The notes: generated by a model not told the origin, from the letters alone. Positions 19,595-34,262 are shown, numbered from the stretch's first letter. The stretch: DNA of 64,000 bases from Megascapheus bottae (GCA_024803745.1 JANJXV010000006.1:46655001-46719000), one strand, 5' to 3'. A program made the numbers and translations.

Positions 19595-19817
19595 CTTTTT
19601 TTTTCTCTTGTGGGTCATGTGGTTTGAACTTGACCTGGGAACTGTCCCTGAGCTCTTCAGCTCAAGGCTACCACCCTACCCCTTAGCCAAGCCCCACTTC
19701 CCGTTTTCTAGAGGTGAATCTCAGGTCCTTTTGTGCCTAGGCTGGCTTTGAAACTTGATCCTCAGATCTCAGCCTCTTGAGTAGCCAGGATTACAGGTGT
19801 GGGGCACCCAGCCTGGC
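19595..19817 (-). repeat. B1/Geo-type dimeric SINE, minus strand
   Basis: T-rich tail, tgtccctgagctcttcagct, then tagccaggattacaggtgtg at the B1-like head. Confidence 0.8.
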
Positions 19818-20339
19818 TCCACCATTGCTTTCAAAGCCACTGACAGCCATGACAACATTTTGTTTGGTTCTTCTGTAAACCTGGGTACCAAGAAAAGTTC
19901 CTTGATCATGTCTATGTGGATGGATATCTTGAGACTGTGACACTTGATTCCCTTCTGGAAGACAAAACTTCTGAGAAGTCAAAATAGTATAATGGGCTCT
20001 GAACCATTGTCAGCCCCTAAGGAGAGACTGTGGCAACCAAGACATGGAGTCTGCTCAGCACATCTTAACACTAAGGCCTCTATGATGTACCAGATGGCAG
20101 GTCACTTCTCCAGCCTCCATCTTTGGGATATTGATGCCTTTGCCTTCCATTTTTCTCCTGCTACTACCAAGACCACTTTACCTTGTGAATATGTTCACTG
20201 ATTATGTGGCAGACACATTTATTAAGCACTTGATATAGATTATATTAGAAAGCAATTCAAACAATACAGAAATACATGGAGTGATAGTAGGAGCTGCCTA
20301 AATTACTTGTATATTATTTTATTTATCCGAGGAAGTAAT

Positions 20340-20425
20340 GGTCCTATTACTGTTTCTTATTTTGAAGACTGGCAAACAGGCAGCTAGTTAGTGGGGGATC
20401 TAGAATTTCACTTCGGGCCTGCTTC
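20340..20425 (-). repeat. Possible MIR remnant
   Basis: Text reading like the reverse complement of MIR (tattttgaagactggcaaac, gcagctagttagtgggg). Weak. Confidence 0.35.
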
Positions 20426-21029
20426 TCTGTCATGGAGTCCAAGGATAGAGTCCATTCTACTCTACTTATTTATTTATTTTTTTTACAATTTTGCATTTCT
20501 TCAGCTCTTTACCTTTATTGAATATTTTTCACTTTGTCTCATTGTATCCCATTGTTTAGATCCATTTTTCCTCACTTTTATTTTCTTATTGAACTGACCT
20601 TTGTTTTTATTTATTTTTCTTTTCTAACAAAATTATCTTAGAAAATTATGGCAATGTCACTTCAGTAAGCTTGTCTCTAAGGAAATTGTTGACTGGGCAA
20701 AAAAAAAACACATAAAAATTTAAAGACATGGGATCTTTTTAACTATGGCAATAACCTTTTCTTCTATCTTGTAAAATATGTTCAATGATTTTGTGTCATA
20801 AATTTTGAAAGAAAATTACATAGCTTGATTTGACTTATGATGTAGTAGTATAAACCATTATGTTTGACATGTTTAATTATAAACTTTTAAACTAACAAAA
20901 TGCTTGAGAATATTAAACTTTTGAACAATTGACAACAGAATTATAGTAGATGTCTATAACTTCTATGTAATTTAATTATCAAGAAAATTTGCCTCCTATA
21001 TAGCCTTTAAATTTTAATTTTTAAAGAAG

Positions 21030-21250
21030 TCTGCTAGGCATTGGTAGCTCACACTTGTAGTACTGTCTACACCGGAGCCTGAACTCAAAGGATTATGGTT
21101 TAAATTCAAGAGACTCAACCTCCAATTAACCAGCAAAAAAGCCAGAAACTGAAGTGTGGCTCAAGGGTTAGTGCACTAGCCTTGAGCAGAAAAGCCAAGC
21201 AAGAGAATAAGGCTCTGAATTCAAGCCTCAGTACTAGCTCAAAAATAAAA
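21030..21250 (+). repeat. B1/Geo-type dimeric SINE, diverged
   Basis: ctgctaggcattggtagctc head, ctccaattaaccagc junction, and a Geo-like arm with cactagccttgagcag. Confidence 0.72.
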
Positions 21251-21446
21251 ACCAATAGATGTACATATGTGAAAGAGAAAATGGGACAGTAGTTTCAAAA
21301 AGTATACTTTGGCATTTATTTTATATCATTCATTTTGTAGCCTTGAAGGTGTTGAAACTATGTGTGAAAGAATTTTATTGGCCTCTGTTGTGAATATAGA
21401 CTTTATATTAATATAGAAAAATACAGTATTATCTAAAAATGATACT

Positions 21447-21683
21447 TTTTTTGGTCTGTTGTGGGGCTTGAACACTGGGCCTGGGTACTCTCCCTGAGCA
21501 TTTCAGCCCAAGGGTAGAACCCTACTACTTTAAGCCATAGTACCACTTCTGGTTTTCTGGTAGTTAATTGGAGATAAGAGTCTCAAGGACTTCTGTTCCC
21601 TGGCTGGCTTTGAACTGTGATCCTCAGATCTCAGCCTCTTGAGTAGCTAGGATTACACAGATGTGAACCACCTGTGCCCAGCT
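21447..21683 (-). repeat. B1/Geo-type dimeric SINE, minus strand
   Basis: Reverse complement: ggggcttgaacactgggcct, gtagttaattggagataag and gagtagctaggattacac. Confidence 0.8.
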
Positions 21684-22008
21684 AAAATGATACTTTTTGT
21701 TTTGAAAAAACCAAGTTACTAGATATATTCTTTTGTGTATATGCTTAGCTATAGCTATCTGTTTGTGTCAATCTGTCTGTAGGTATATGACTATAGAAGA
21801 GTATTATATAGTGATTCTGGTTTGGGATCCATTTTTACATATATGAAAATGCCTAGAAGACATTCGGTCACATTTAACTGTAACCATGATTGTTTCTAAG
21901 GAATATACTTGTGGTTGGGTGTGGGAAACAAGGGGCTCTCCTACTTTCACTCTGAGTATTTCTGCATTGTTGGAATTGCTTTTCAGCAAACATAAGTGAC
22001 TTTTGTAA

Positions 22009-23757
<1,749 letters not shown>

Positions 23758-24446
23758 TGAGGGAGGGGTTTATGAGACAATATTTAATTCTTTATAAACT
23801 CTTGAGATCGGCCAGTAAGTATTGATGAGGCACGTGTGTTGAATGAGAACAAAATGCTGTGTATAAAATAATGAGAAAGATTGAGTTCCTGTTTACAAGA
23901 AACTCAGAGGCACATGGGCTGTTAGAAAAACAGATCACAGAGAATATTTGATAAAGGCCACAATTCAGTTCAAGTTATGATGAGAGCACTCTAGAGTGGC
24001 ACATGAGATAGTCACCAGTATCAGGAATGGCTACCTACAGCTGATAGCTGCAGAAATTGCTTTAAAGGATCCGTAAGAAGTAAGACCTTATTGGAGTGCA
24101 TTTCACTTGGAGAAAATATGTGAGTAGAGACATTGAGGTATGAAACAGTGAAAACATATGGCACACCATAAGAAGTATGGTATTATTTGTTATACTTAAA
24201 AGTAAGGGAAGATCAGCAGAAAAAAAAAAACCTAGCCTTTGGAGGCTGTATTTGCAAAATAAGAAGGCTGGGTTTCATTGTGTAGATACTAAGAGACCAC
24301 AAAATGTTTTAAGTGATGATATTCCAGGCTGAAGCAGGAGACAGCACAACTAGCTGCATTGGTTTTAAGACAATTGCATCTGCCTGAAGGAACAATGAGC
24401 TTACTCTTGCCCTTTATGCCATTATCCTTGCTTCTTGCTTTTACAG

Positions 24447-24811
24447 TTCTTCTCTTCTCCTCCTCCTCCCCCTCCTCCTCCTCCTCTTCTTCCTTCTCCT
24501 CCTCCTCCCCCTCTTTCTTCTCCTTCTTCTTCTTCTTCTTCTTCTTCTTCTTCTTCTTCTTCTTCTTCTTCTTCTTCTTCTTCTTCTTCTCCTTCTTCTC
24601 CTCCTTCTTCTCCTCCTTCTTCTCCTCCTTCTTCTCCTCCTTCTCCTTCTCCTTCTCCTTCTCCTTCTCCTTCTCCTTCTCCTTCTCCTTCTCCTTCTCC
24701 TTCTCCTTCTCCTTCTCCTTCTCCTTCTCCTTCTTCTTCTTCTTCTTCTTCTTCTTCCTCTTCCCCTTCTTCTTCTTCTTCCCCCCTCTTTCTCTTCCTC
24801 TTCCTTCTTCT
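24447..24811. repeat. 365-base uninterrupted polypyrimidine tract
   Basis: Only C and T on the plus strand. It is built of ctc/tcc blocks, a (CTT)n block (about 24520-24590), then hexamer-like ctcctt units (about 24598-24735) and further (CTT)n. It sits at the tail side of a minus-strand SINE. Long open frames here are repeat artefacts. Confidence 0.97.
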
Positions 24812-24813
24812 GT

Positions 24814-25093
24814 CAGGTGTGGGGCTTGGACTCACTCTGGGCTTGGGTACTGTCCCTGAGCTCTTCAACTCAAGGCTACCGCTCTACCCCTGGGCCTGGG
24901 TGTTGACCCTGAGCTCTTCAGTTCAAGGCTACTGCCATACCCCTTGAGCCACAGTACCACTTTCAGTTTTCTGTTGGTTAATTGGAGATGAGTCTTATGG
25001 ACTTTAGTGCCCAGACTGGCTTTAAACCCTGATCCTCAGATCTCAGCCTCCTGAGTAGCTAGGATTACAGGTGTGAGCTACTGTGCCTGGCTG
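24814..25093 (-). repeat. B1/Geo-type SINE, minus strand, with 53-base tandem duplication
   Basis: Reverse complement with tgtccctgagctcttcaact and tgagtagctaggattacagg. A segment of about 53 bases of the Geo-like arm is present twice (about 24839-24891 and 24892-24944, several mismatches), making this copy longer than its relatives. Confidence 0.82.
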
Positions 25094-25789
25094 CTTTTAA
25101 AATAATTAAATTTTTATTAAAGAATTTATTAACATTGATTTTTATATCATATTTCAAATGATGTATTTAACAAAGAAGTATTCAAGAAGGAAATTTCTAT
25201 ATACAATCACTGGCACTTAGATATTAGAACATAATTAAAATTAGGCTGAGGGTTGTATGTCATAGATACATATTAATCTATATAATAAAACATTATGTCT
25301 GTAGAGTCATATATTTTTATGTCTATGTAGTTGTGTTTATATTTCTAATACCATGTTCACAGCATTGGGTATGCAAATATTGAGTCCTCGCTCTTGTACT
25401 TTTTGGATCTAATAGCCGCATATTAAGGACACCATGCTAAAATAATTTTTAATTAAGTATCTGCTGGAGACAAGATCATGACTATGTTTTTTTTGCAAAA
25501 AGAAGGATAAGGATGCTTATTTAGTTGTTTATTTACACGTGTAGTAAATATATAAAGTGGGGTTGGCTTTACTGCAATCCTATATTAGAGGCTGTTTGGA
25601 GATGGATAAAGACTTGTCAACTATGAAAGTGGAGGAGAAAGAATTGGCTATATACATTTTTATCTTTTGGTTTTCAACACAGAATAAATTTTCTGATAAA
25701 ATTATTTTGTTCATTGCAGTAAACTAATAAGAAAAGTATTTAAAATAAAATCATACCTAAGCCTTTTTCTCCGGTAGCAGGGAAAATGA

Positions 25790-25978
<189 letters not shown>

Positions 25979-28570
25979 TAAGAGTCCTTTTCCAGGAAGA
26001 GACATTCCAGAGCTCCAGGAGCCAAATTCCAAGTTCCTAACCTCTGTGCTTATGCTTACTAAGCAAGAAAAGCATCTCCAAATCCTGCAGAGGTAATTAA
26101 GCTGTTGACTTGATTTATAGCTCTATCACTATTCATCAATGAATAGTTTATAATAAAAAACCCATGCTACAATACATAATAATAACTTTCTTGTAAGAAA
26201 ATACATGTGAACTTTAATAAGCTAGAACATTCTTTAACTTGAGTCATTAAACAGGGTTTATGCATATTTTATGGGCTTTTTACCAGCACTATCAGACTAG
26301 GTACACGTAACTCAGGAACCTAATAGCCTGTGTATAATGCAAATCCTAATGTCTCCATGATATACTAGTAACATAAATGAGTTAATTACACTCTTATTAT
26401 TACAGAGACATGCCTGCCTTTATAAGAACATGAAGAATCTAGAGATTCTTCTAGTAAAAAAAGAAATGGGAAATGGGAAGCTCTCTCACTAAAATGATGA
26501 AGCTAAATTTTATCAATAAAGGGTCATGTATCCATGAGACTTTTAAAAATGTTAGCTCACCTAGGAGGGTTTTTTAAATCTGCAAAGTCCCAGTGACAGA
26601 ATAACTTCACAAACTATTATGAATAGTCATGTTTTGAGATACTTAATTTTTCTCTCTAATCAAATTTACTGAGATAAATTATTTTGGTAGGATATATAAA
26701 TTAGGAGTAATGGCATGAAATGAGACAACTTTTTAATGAAGTATATTGTCTAACCTCTTGATTATCTTCATGATCAATCTACAGCTATTTATTTAGGCAT
26801 GATAGGAGGTTTCATATGACTGAGCAATAATTATAATTTCTTTCAAGCTGAAGACAGGCTTCACAAAGTCATGATCAAATTGGGTTGGGTGGGTGTGTAT
26901 GGGTGGGATGGAGGCATTTCAGCAGAAGTGTGAATGTGGTAAATGTACAAGAAAATGTCCTGGATTTTGTGCGGAGCCCATAGATACTATGAGAATATGA
27001 TTTTATGAGTATCTGAGGCCTAGAACAATCTCCTTCAGTATCAGCAGAGAAAGCCTAACTCTAAGGCCAGATCAGACTGTTCTGAAGTGAATCATCATTT
27101 ATGGCAGCAGTTCCCAACTGACATTTGCATAACTCATATCAGTGCAGTTGGATACTTAAATCAGCAGGAATCTGGAAACCTTGAAACATTGTAGCCGAGT
27201 CACTGTGAGATCTGTGATGTCATCTCATTATTATAATTACAAGGAAATGGGAAAGGGAGAACAAAAGGAAAACGATGTCCACAAAGGGCCTTTACATGCC
27301 AGGAATTTTTTCTAGTCTCAGTTGCTAACCTTCTCAACAATACTGTAAGGTTAGATAATGATCTCTGTGAAGTCAGACTTCAGTGAGTTGACCAAGGTAG
27401 TAGATGATGGAGAGAGAGAGTTTAAGGTAAGGATTCAAATCTAGATTAATCTTATTCTTAAACTGTTGTCATGCCAGAATGTGAGTTAACATAGTTAAAA
27501 GCCTGACAACTGGGAATTACCAGGTTGTCTTTGATTTCCTTGTTACATGAAAAACAGATAATAAGAGAATGCATTGCCATTCAAATCTCCTTGGTTGTTC
27601 CTTTGTCAGATTATCCTGGGGCCTCAAAACTATAAAAGGTGGAAGCATTTGATATCAATAATCCATCCCAAATAAATCTTTCTACCAAAGCCAAAGAGAT
27701 CAATAAGTTCCATTTGTAGGAAATCAAATGGCCATTTATCAGTTTCATCAATGCTAATGTAGGATTTAATGAAACATAAAACGTGTCATTAGTTTATTCT
27801 ATTTGAGCCTTTTGTATCAAGTTCAATTTTTATTATGTTGCAGGCATATGAGGAACTGCATAAACAGAACTTTCTATCAGTGTTAGAATAATTCAGGCTC
27901 CATTGTCATACAGTGCATCTAGTTCAATGAGTTTAAACTAAGGGCAGGTCCACGTGAAGCACTGTTGGGAGTTTGGAGCTGTGTTGGATATGGGGCTGTT
28001 TTCTGATTAGATGCTCTCAAAGTGAGGAAAGGCGGTGGCACATCCATCCATAGCCCAATACTGACTCTTTAGTCTCTTGCTCCCTGCTGAGTTTCACTAT
28101 AGATCATTTTTTTTGAAATAAGCAATTTTTTTGGCTACAAATTATTACCTTGATTATCTGCCAGATCTACTGCTGACATATTGTATTACACAAGCCTCTC
28201 AAGCCTTGTATTCCAGGTTAGTCTCAACAGACAGAGAAAGAATCCATCTGTAATTCCAAAACTCCAGGACTGCAAAACCCATTTATATCGTTTGGGTCTC
28301 CAGTTTAGGGTTCAAGAGAGGAGGAAATTCTGCTCTATGGAAGGGGCCATGGGTATTATGTGTTTTAACCATCTGATTCTCACAACCAGTTTTTAAAAAT
28401 CTCATTATGGTGTGGCATTTGGAAACTCTGTAATATATAATTCCCCTATAGTCTCTATAGCTAGGTTATGATCCCGTGCATCTTTTGATTTTATAACCCT
28501 CATTCAAGCTCTGGGTTCCTTGGAAAATCCTATACTAAATTGGATCCCCAAATTGATTAGATCCCCAAAT

Positions 28571-28738
28571 TGACTAGCACTTGCTTAGTATTCATGAAAC
28601 CCTGGATTTGATTCCTTGGTACCACCTACACAGAAAAAGCTGGAAGTGGTTCTGTGGCTCAAGTGGTAGAGTGCGAGCTTTGAGAAAGCTCAACAACAGT
28701 GCTTAGGCCCTGACCACAAGGCCCAGGACTGGAAAAAG
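28571..28738 (+). repeat. Diverged IDL-Geo-type SINE
   Basis: ctagcacttgcttagtattc head lacking the first bases, ggatttgattccttggtacc, then the Geo arm. Confidence 0.75.
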
Positions 28739-28991
28739 AATTACTTACTTTTGCTGTGACTGAAAAGCAGGTGGAGATGGGGAATTTATCTGTGTAGATA
28801 GATCCTCCAGAGGGGTCTGTTACATGAACTAGTGAATGAATGGAATTGGCCAACCTCGTTTTGACACCTAACTGGCAGAGATCTATCTCTAAGGTAAAGA
28901 GAGAGGTCATACAAATTAAATGATCCCCCATCTTTTCTAAACCACTAATCCCTAACAAAAACAAAACAAAACCAAAAAATCTGTGATCTGC

Positions 28992-29205
28992 TGGGCACTG
29001 ACATGGGTGGCCCATGTCAGTAATCCTAGCTACTCAGAAAAGTGTAAGCTGGTGGGAAAAATTCTATGAGATTCCATCCCCAATTAACCAGCAAAATGTA
29101 GGACTTGACGTTTGGTGCAGGAGGGAGCAAGCCAGCCATGAGCAGAAAGCAGAGTAAGAATATGAGGCTCTGTGTTCAAATCCTAGTACCAGGAAAAAAC
29201 AAAAA
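28992..29205 (+). repeat. Diverged B1/Geo-type SINE
   Basis: taatcctagctactcagaaa, ccccaattaaccagc and a decayed Geo-like arm. It contains a 10-base inverted repeat at 28998-29020. Confidence 0.65.
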
Positions 29206-29274
29206 AACCCAGAAACTTGGTCTGGTGTAGGAAGGGAAGATAAAAGGAAATGAAAAAGGAGAAAAGGATGATTA

Positions 29275-29276
<2 letters not shown>

Positions 29277-29320
<44 letters not shown>
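29277..29320. repeat. (AC)22 microsatellite
   Basis: 44 bases of uninterrupted AC after the A-rich tail region of the SINE at 28992. Confidence 0.96.
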
Positions 29321-29323
<3 letters not shown>

Positions 29324-31734
29324 GGAACTAAGACATTGATTGTCCTTTAGATTGGGGAATATAATTTTGGTTACCAGAACAAAATGGTATCATCTTCAGA
29401 TCTGACTTCATTCTTCAGGAATGATGGCTTCTAGATGTTCCACTTTAAGAATAAAGGTCCTGGTTGAATTCTTCTGGTGGGTGTTTGAATGAAGCAAACC
29501 TACAGTGCCCTCAAGTTCCATGACACAGTGTCTGAAATAGCTGAGCAATTGTCTCTTTCATAATCCATACAGACATTTGCATATTTTGACGTGTGGGCAT
29601 TGAGGCTCCAACCCCAGCATTCAGTCCCTGTGGGGACTGCGGGTGGGCGGGAGTGACAATCCTCGGTTTGTGTGGGGGCCCGAGGGAGCTCCTACTCATC
29701 CTCTTCCTGTTTTTCTTTGAATGCTCTCCTCAGGTTGGGTGGGCTCAACACACTTTCAAAATTTTTCCACCGCTCGGCTGTTTCCTCAGCTGTTCTGTCT
29801 CTCCTGTGTGAGAGGAGTCAGCAGAGGTGTGGGTGGAGGAGGGAAAACTGAGAGAAATATAGTACAAGGATTAGCTGTGTGGGCTGTGCAGAGAAAATCT
29901 GTGTGGTGAATGACAAATCTGTGAGACTCAATACTCCACAAGGCTGTCAGGAGTGAGCTTCCTGCTCCCTGGCCCCTGAAGAGGCTGTGAGGTTGAAAGG
30001 CTCTCCCTGTCTTCCCTGTGCTGTCCTCCAGGCTGAGCTTCCCTAGGAAAGATCAGCTTCTAGGTGCGGGGCTTGTCCATGTCCTCCTTCTGTGTCTAGC
30101 TTATGGGAGAGGAGAAACGGAATGGGCTCGTAGAGCAGGAACATGTGTATGTTAAGCTGCTGTTCCACTGTACATAAAGGACAAGTTTATGATGAGTTTC
30201 CTAATGAACAAATCAGATGTGGAGAAACTCAGCACTTGTCACTCTTCCAAGAAAACCAAAACACCACAAAAGAAGGCAGCTATTCAATCTCCAAGTCTCA
30301 GACTGGCTTCTGAGGATGACAGGAGAGCCAATGAGATGATTGAGCCTAAATACGTTGGATATTGAAGAGCTGAGTGCTGTCTTTAGGCGGTGCTGTTTGC
30401 CCTCTCCAGGTTGGAAGTTCCTTCTGAGCTATGTGCAGATGACTTCCCTCTCTGCATTCCTGGCATCCAGTGTTTTCTAAAGGAAATCTTTCTTCCTAAA
30501 TGAATCCAAGTTGACTTTCGGCTTTAGAAGTCATATACATCTCCTGATTGTACAAGGAAAAAAATTCCTCAGTCAATGGAAACACAACCTGTTCCATCAC
30601 TTGGAACTTAGACTCTGTCACTTTCTAAAAGCATCCAACCTGTTCACAATAAAAGACCCAGACATAACAGAACGACTCAAACAGCCCTGTAAGAATAAGA
30701 GACGGAATATGCAGAGGTGAGGAGACTTGTATCGGGGAGCTTAGGGTGAAAATAGTACCTCAAGGGAACATAAAATTCAAATCTGAATGTCTTGGCAGCT
30801 GAAGTGAAAAGTGGAGAGGGGGAGAGAGCAAGATAGAGGAGGAAGGAGATTACGTAACTCATTTCTTTAAAAAGGAAGCACAACATTTCACTGAGAGACA
30901 ATTATATTTCTTGACATTCAGCTCTAAGATGAATTTTTCATGTAGATCTTTATATAAGGGCTATTGAACAAGATAATAGTGATTGTCTCTTGAGAGCAGC
31001 TTTACCACAGATGTGAAAACATTTCCTATGCAACCATTTTTTTAAAAACATAAGATCTGTAAAAAAGCAGTGTTAAAATCTATATAGGCAGGTCCACGGG
31101 GATCTTGTGTAATGGTTGACATATGTGGCCAGGAGTGATAAGAGAGAGCTTAGAGAATCTGGGAGAATGTTATGAGGCTCCTGGGTTTCTCTGCGATGTA
31201 AATGAGATCATTCAGGTTTGGGGAGGGTTATTATGGAGAAAACAGCTGTCCAGGATCCTTTCAATGGAACTTCAGTTCTGTTGATTTTATGAAACATTCT
31301 AACTATAGGGAAGGCTGGCCCTAGGTTTTCAGCATTTAGCCCTTGTACCATTTCTTCACCATGGTCATTAAGTGAAGTTTAGTTAACGCTGGGTATCTTA
31401 CTACATATATTCATCCAAAGAAATTTAGTTCTATTAAAGGCATATAATATAAGGAATATAAGATATATAAACAACTTTCTTCTTAATCCTGGTCTAACCT
31501 GTTTTTTTCTACTTTAAACACAGTTTCTATTTTTACAGTTAGGTAAGATTTTATAAATAGCTTCAGCCATGATAATTTGATTAGCTGTTCTTATAGTTAA
31601 TATTGCTGTGGTCTCACGTATTTTCCTTTTCTTTCCTTTCTGCCTTTTCTCACCCCAGTACTATGTCTTGATTATCTTTCTCAAACCTCAGTGATCATAC
31701 AAATTAGGCTCTACTTCAGATATTCTAGTTTGAA

Positions 31735-31862
31735 AACGGAGTATAGGGATGCTTGCTTGTAACCCCAGCACCTGGGAGGCAGAGGCAAGAGGAACTCAAG
31801 TTTAGACTGCATAGTGAGTTTAACATCAGTGTGGACTACATATTTTGTATCAAAAGAGACAA
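31735..31862 (+). repeat. B1-like monomer
   Basis: gcttgcttgtaaccccagca, cctgggaggcagaggcaaga and an A-rich end: a B1 monomer without a Geo arm. Confidence 0.65.
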
Positions 31863-32787
31863 GAGGGAATGTGGTGTGGGGGCAGCATGAGGGAAGGAGA
31901 AGCCAGTTCAGAAGGCTTAAGATGCTGGGGAAGGTTGGGAAACTGCTTCCCTTGCTGGTGCCACAGGGCCCAGCCTGTGCTTTGTTCACAGTTCACAGTA
32001 AATGCTGTTGACTGACTGACTGGAAGTTGATGCTGCCAATGTGCATGCCAGTAAGAGCCAACTGTGTTTTTAAACAACAATTCATCTTTAGCCATCTGCT
32101 AGGCACTGCAGAAATGGTACCATCGCAGGCTGTTCCGGGAGTCATGGCACTGGATTCCTGCATATCATCTATACAAAGGCTACTTCCCAAAGCAGCTTAG
32201 ATCCAGTGTTCGATGGGGCAGTGCAGAGAGCATCTACGCCCCATAATTGCCAGTTTCTTGAGGTTCCAAGCATGTGCACATGCTTAAGGTAACTCCTTGC
32301 CTCCATCCTACTCAAGCTATTGAACTATCAAATTCTTAGAGAGGCTTTTTTAAACCAAGCATATCCAACTAACTCCTCGATTCCTTTCTGACCAGGCAAT
32401 ATAGCTTTAAAAGTAATTATTTAATTTTGGATAGGTGAAGCTATTTACAGTATAAATTCAACAGATAACAAAAAGAGAAATACAATGAAAATTAATATCC
32501 TTTCTACCTCATCCCCAGATGAAAATGTTAATTGGTTTATATTTATCCTTTAGGATAGTCTGTGCACATATATGCATCTATAGTTATTCAATAAATAACA
32601 TGTATGTGTTGCTACCATCTTGCTTTTCTTGCTTATCAAAATGCTGCATTGAGCATCCTATACCAATACATAGGGAACTGCCTCAATTAAAAATAAAAAC
32701 AATACCATTGTTTTTTCTTTTAAGGATGGAATTTAACTTTGATCAATTGACAGGCATATAAGTTACTCTGTTCCATCTTTATTTTCT

Positions 32788-32975
32788 TTGCCAGTCCTGG
32801 GCTTGAGCTCAGAGCCTGAGCACTGTCCTTGGACTTTCTCAGGGCTAGAGCTCTACCACTTGAGCCTCAGCACCAATTCCAGCTTTTTCCTATGTATGTG
32901 GTACCAAGAAATTGAACCCGGGTTTTCATGTATGCTAGGCAAGCACTCTACCACTAGGCCAAACTCCTGGCCCTA
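32788..32975 (-). repeat. IDL-Geo-type SINE, minus strand
   Basis: Reverse-complement dimer. Imperfect direct repeats around tactctgt...tctttatt lie on both sides (about 32764-32783 and 32975-32992), probably the target duplication. Confidence 0.86.
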
Positions 32976-33106
32976 CTCTGTCCTCTTTATTACCACCAAC
33001 AATGTTGTAGTTTATACCTATCTATATAATTTTACAGCTGCATAAATGTACCTGTAGGATGAATTAGCTCTTTTTGTATTTATAGTCCTTTTAAAAAGCC
33101 TCCTAG

Positions 33107-33294
33107 GGGGCCAGGAGTTTGGCCTAATGGTAGAGTGTTTGCCTAGCATGCACAAAGGCCTGGGTTCGATTCCTTGGTACCACATACATAGAAAAAAGCC
33201 AGACTTGGTGCTGAGGCTCAAGTAGTAGAGCTCTAGCCTTGAGAAAGTCCAAGGACAGTGCTCAGGCCCTGAGCTCAAGGCCAGGACTGGCAAA
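33107..33294 (+). repeat. IDL-Geo-type SINE, first of a tandem pair
   Basis: Intact B box ggttcgattcc. The exact 14-base repeat aaaaagcctcctag flanks it at 33093-33106 and 33295-33308. Confidence 0.92.
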
Positions 33295-33308
33295 AAAAAG
33301 CCTCCTAG

Positions 33309-33502
33309 AGACTGGGAGTTTGGCCTACTGGTAGGATGCTTGCCTAGCATACATAAAGACCTGGGTTCAATTCTTCAGTACCACATACATAGAAAAAAAA
33401 GCTGGAAGTGGTGCTGAGGCTCAAGTGGTAGAGCTCTACCCTTGAGAAAGTTCAAGGACAGTGCTCAGGCCCTGAGCTCAAGCCTGGGACTGGCAAAAAA
33501 AA
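33309..33502 (+). repeat. IDL-Geo-type SINE, second of a tandem pair
   Basis: It begins right after the target duplication of the first copy, same orientation, with its own A tail. Sequence differences from the first copy show two separate insertions or an older pair. Confidence 0.9.
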
Positions 33503-34065
33503 GTGTCCTAAAGTGGGTATGACTTGAGTTGGGATACATATTATGTAACCGTCCTCAGAGGTTGTAGCTTTTCTCTCCAGCGGTGTCTGAAGGTGCTTGG
33601 TTCTGTGTCTTTCTGTATATGATATGATAGAACTTTGATTGTTAGCAATTCGATGGGTAAAAATTGGAATCATATAGTTGAACTTTGCATTTCTTTCACT
33701 GTGCTGAATATCTATACATTTCAGAGAAATTGCTTCTCTTTCTGTGAACTGTTCATTTCCTTTACCTGTTACCTTAGATTATGGCATTTTATTTTTTTTT
33801 AAGAGAAGCTCTTTTTTTCTGCTTTCATGTAGGATGAGTTGCAATTTAAAAGTATATTTCAAAAGGTTAATTTAGCTGAATTTATCAATCTCTTGAAACT
33901 AGCTTTTAGTTTATGTGATACTTGAAGATGCTTTTTTTCTTTTTTACTATCTATCTTCTTGCTTCTTTCTTTCTTTTTTTTGTTCAAGACTGGGATTCAA
34001 ACTTGACATCTGATGCTTTGCTCACTGCTGGGTGGTCTACCACCTGAGTCATGCCTTTAACTCTT

Positions 34066-34262
34066 CTTTTTTTTTGCCAATCCTGGGCTTGAGTTCGGGG
34101 CCTGAGCCCTGTCCTTGGACTTTCTCAAGGCTAGAGCTCTACCAATTGAGCCTCAGCATTACTTCCGGCTTTTTTCTGTTTGAGTGGTACCAAGGAATTG
34201 AAACCCGGTCTTCGTGAATGCTAGGCAAGCACTCTACCACTATTGCCAAACTCCCGGCCCCT
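34066..34262 (-). repeat. IDL-Geo-type SINE, minus strand
   Basis: ttttttgccaatcctgggct to caaactcccggcccc. An older tRNA-like relic (about 33970-34060) precedes it. Confidence 0.85.

Noticed and set aside
24359..24947. Long open frames over the polypyrimidine tract on both strands (Ser/Pro/Phe or Glu/Gly runs)
   Set aside because: Pure low-complexity repeat in an intron; no start context, no homology, and frames are open in several registers at once.
28659..29015. 118-residue minus-strand open frame
   Set aside because: Covers two decayed SINEs in an intron; amino acid content follows the SINE sequence.
33970..34060. Possible additional SINE before the copy at 34066
   Set aside because: Some tRNA-like text (ctgggattcaaacttgacat) but too decayed to assign a family or boundaries.
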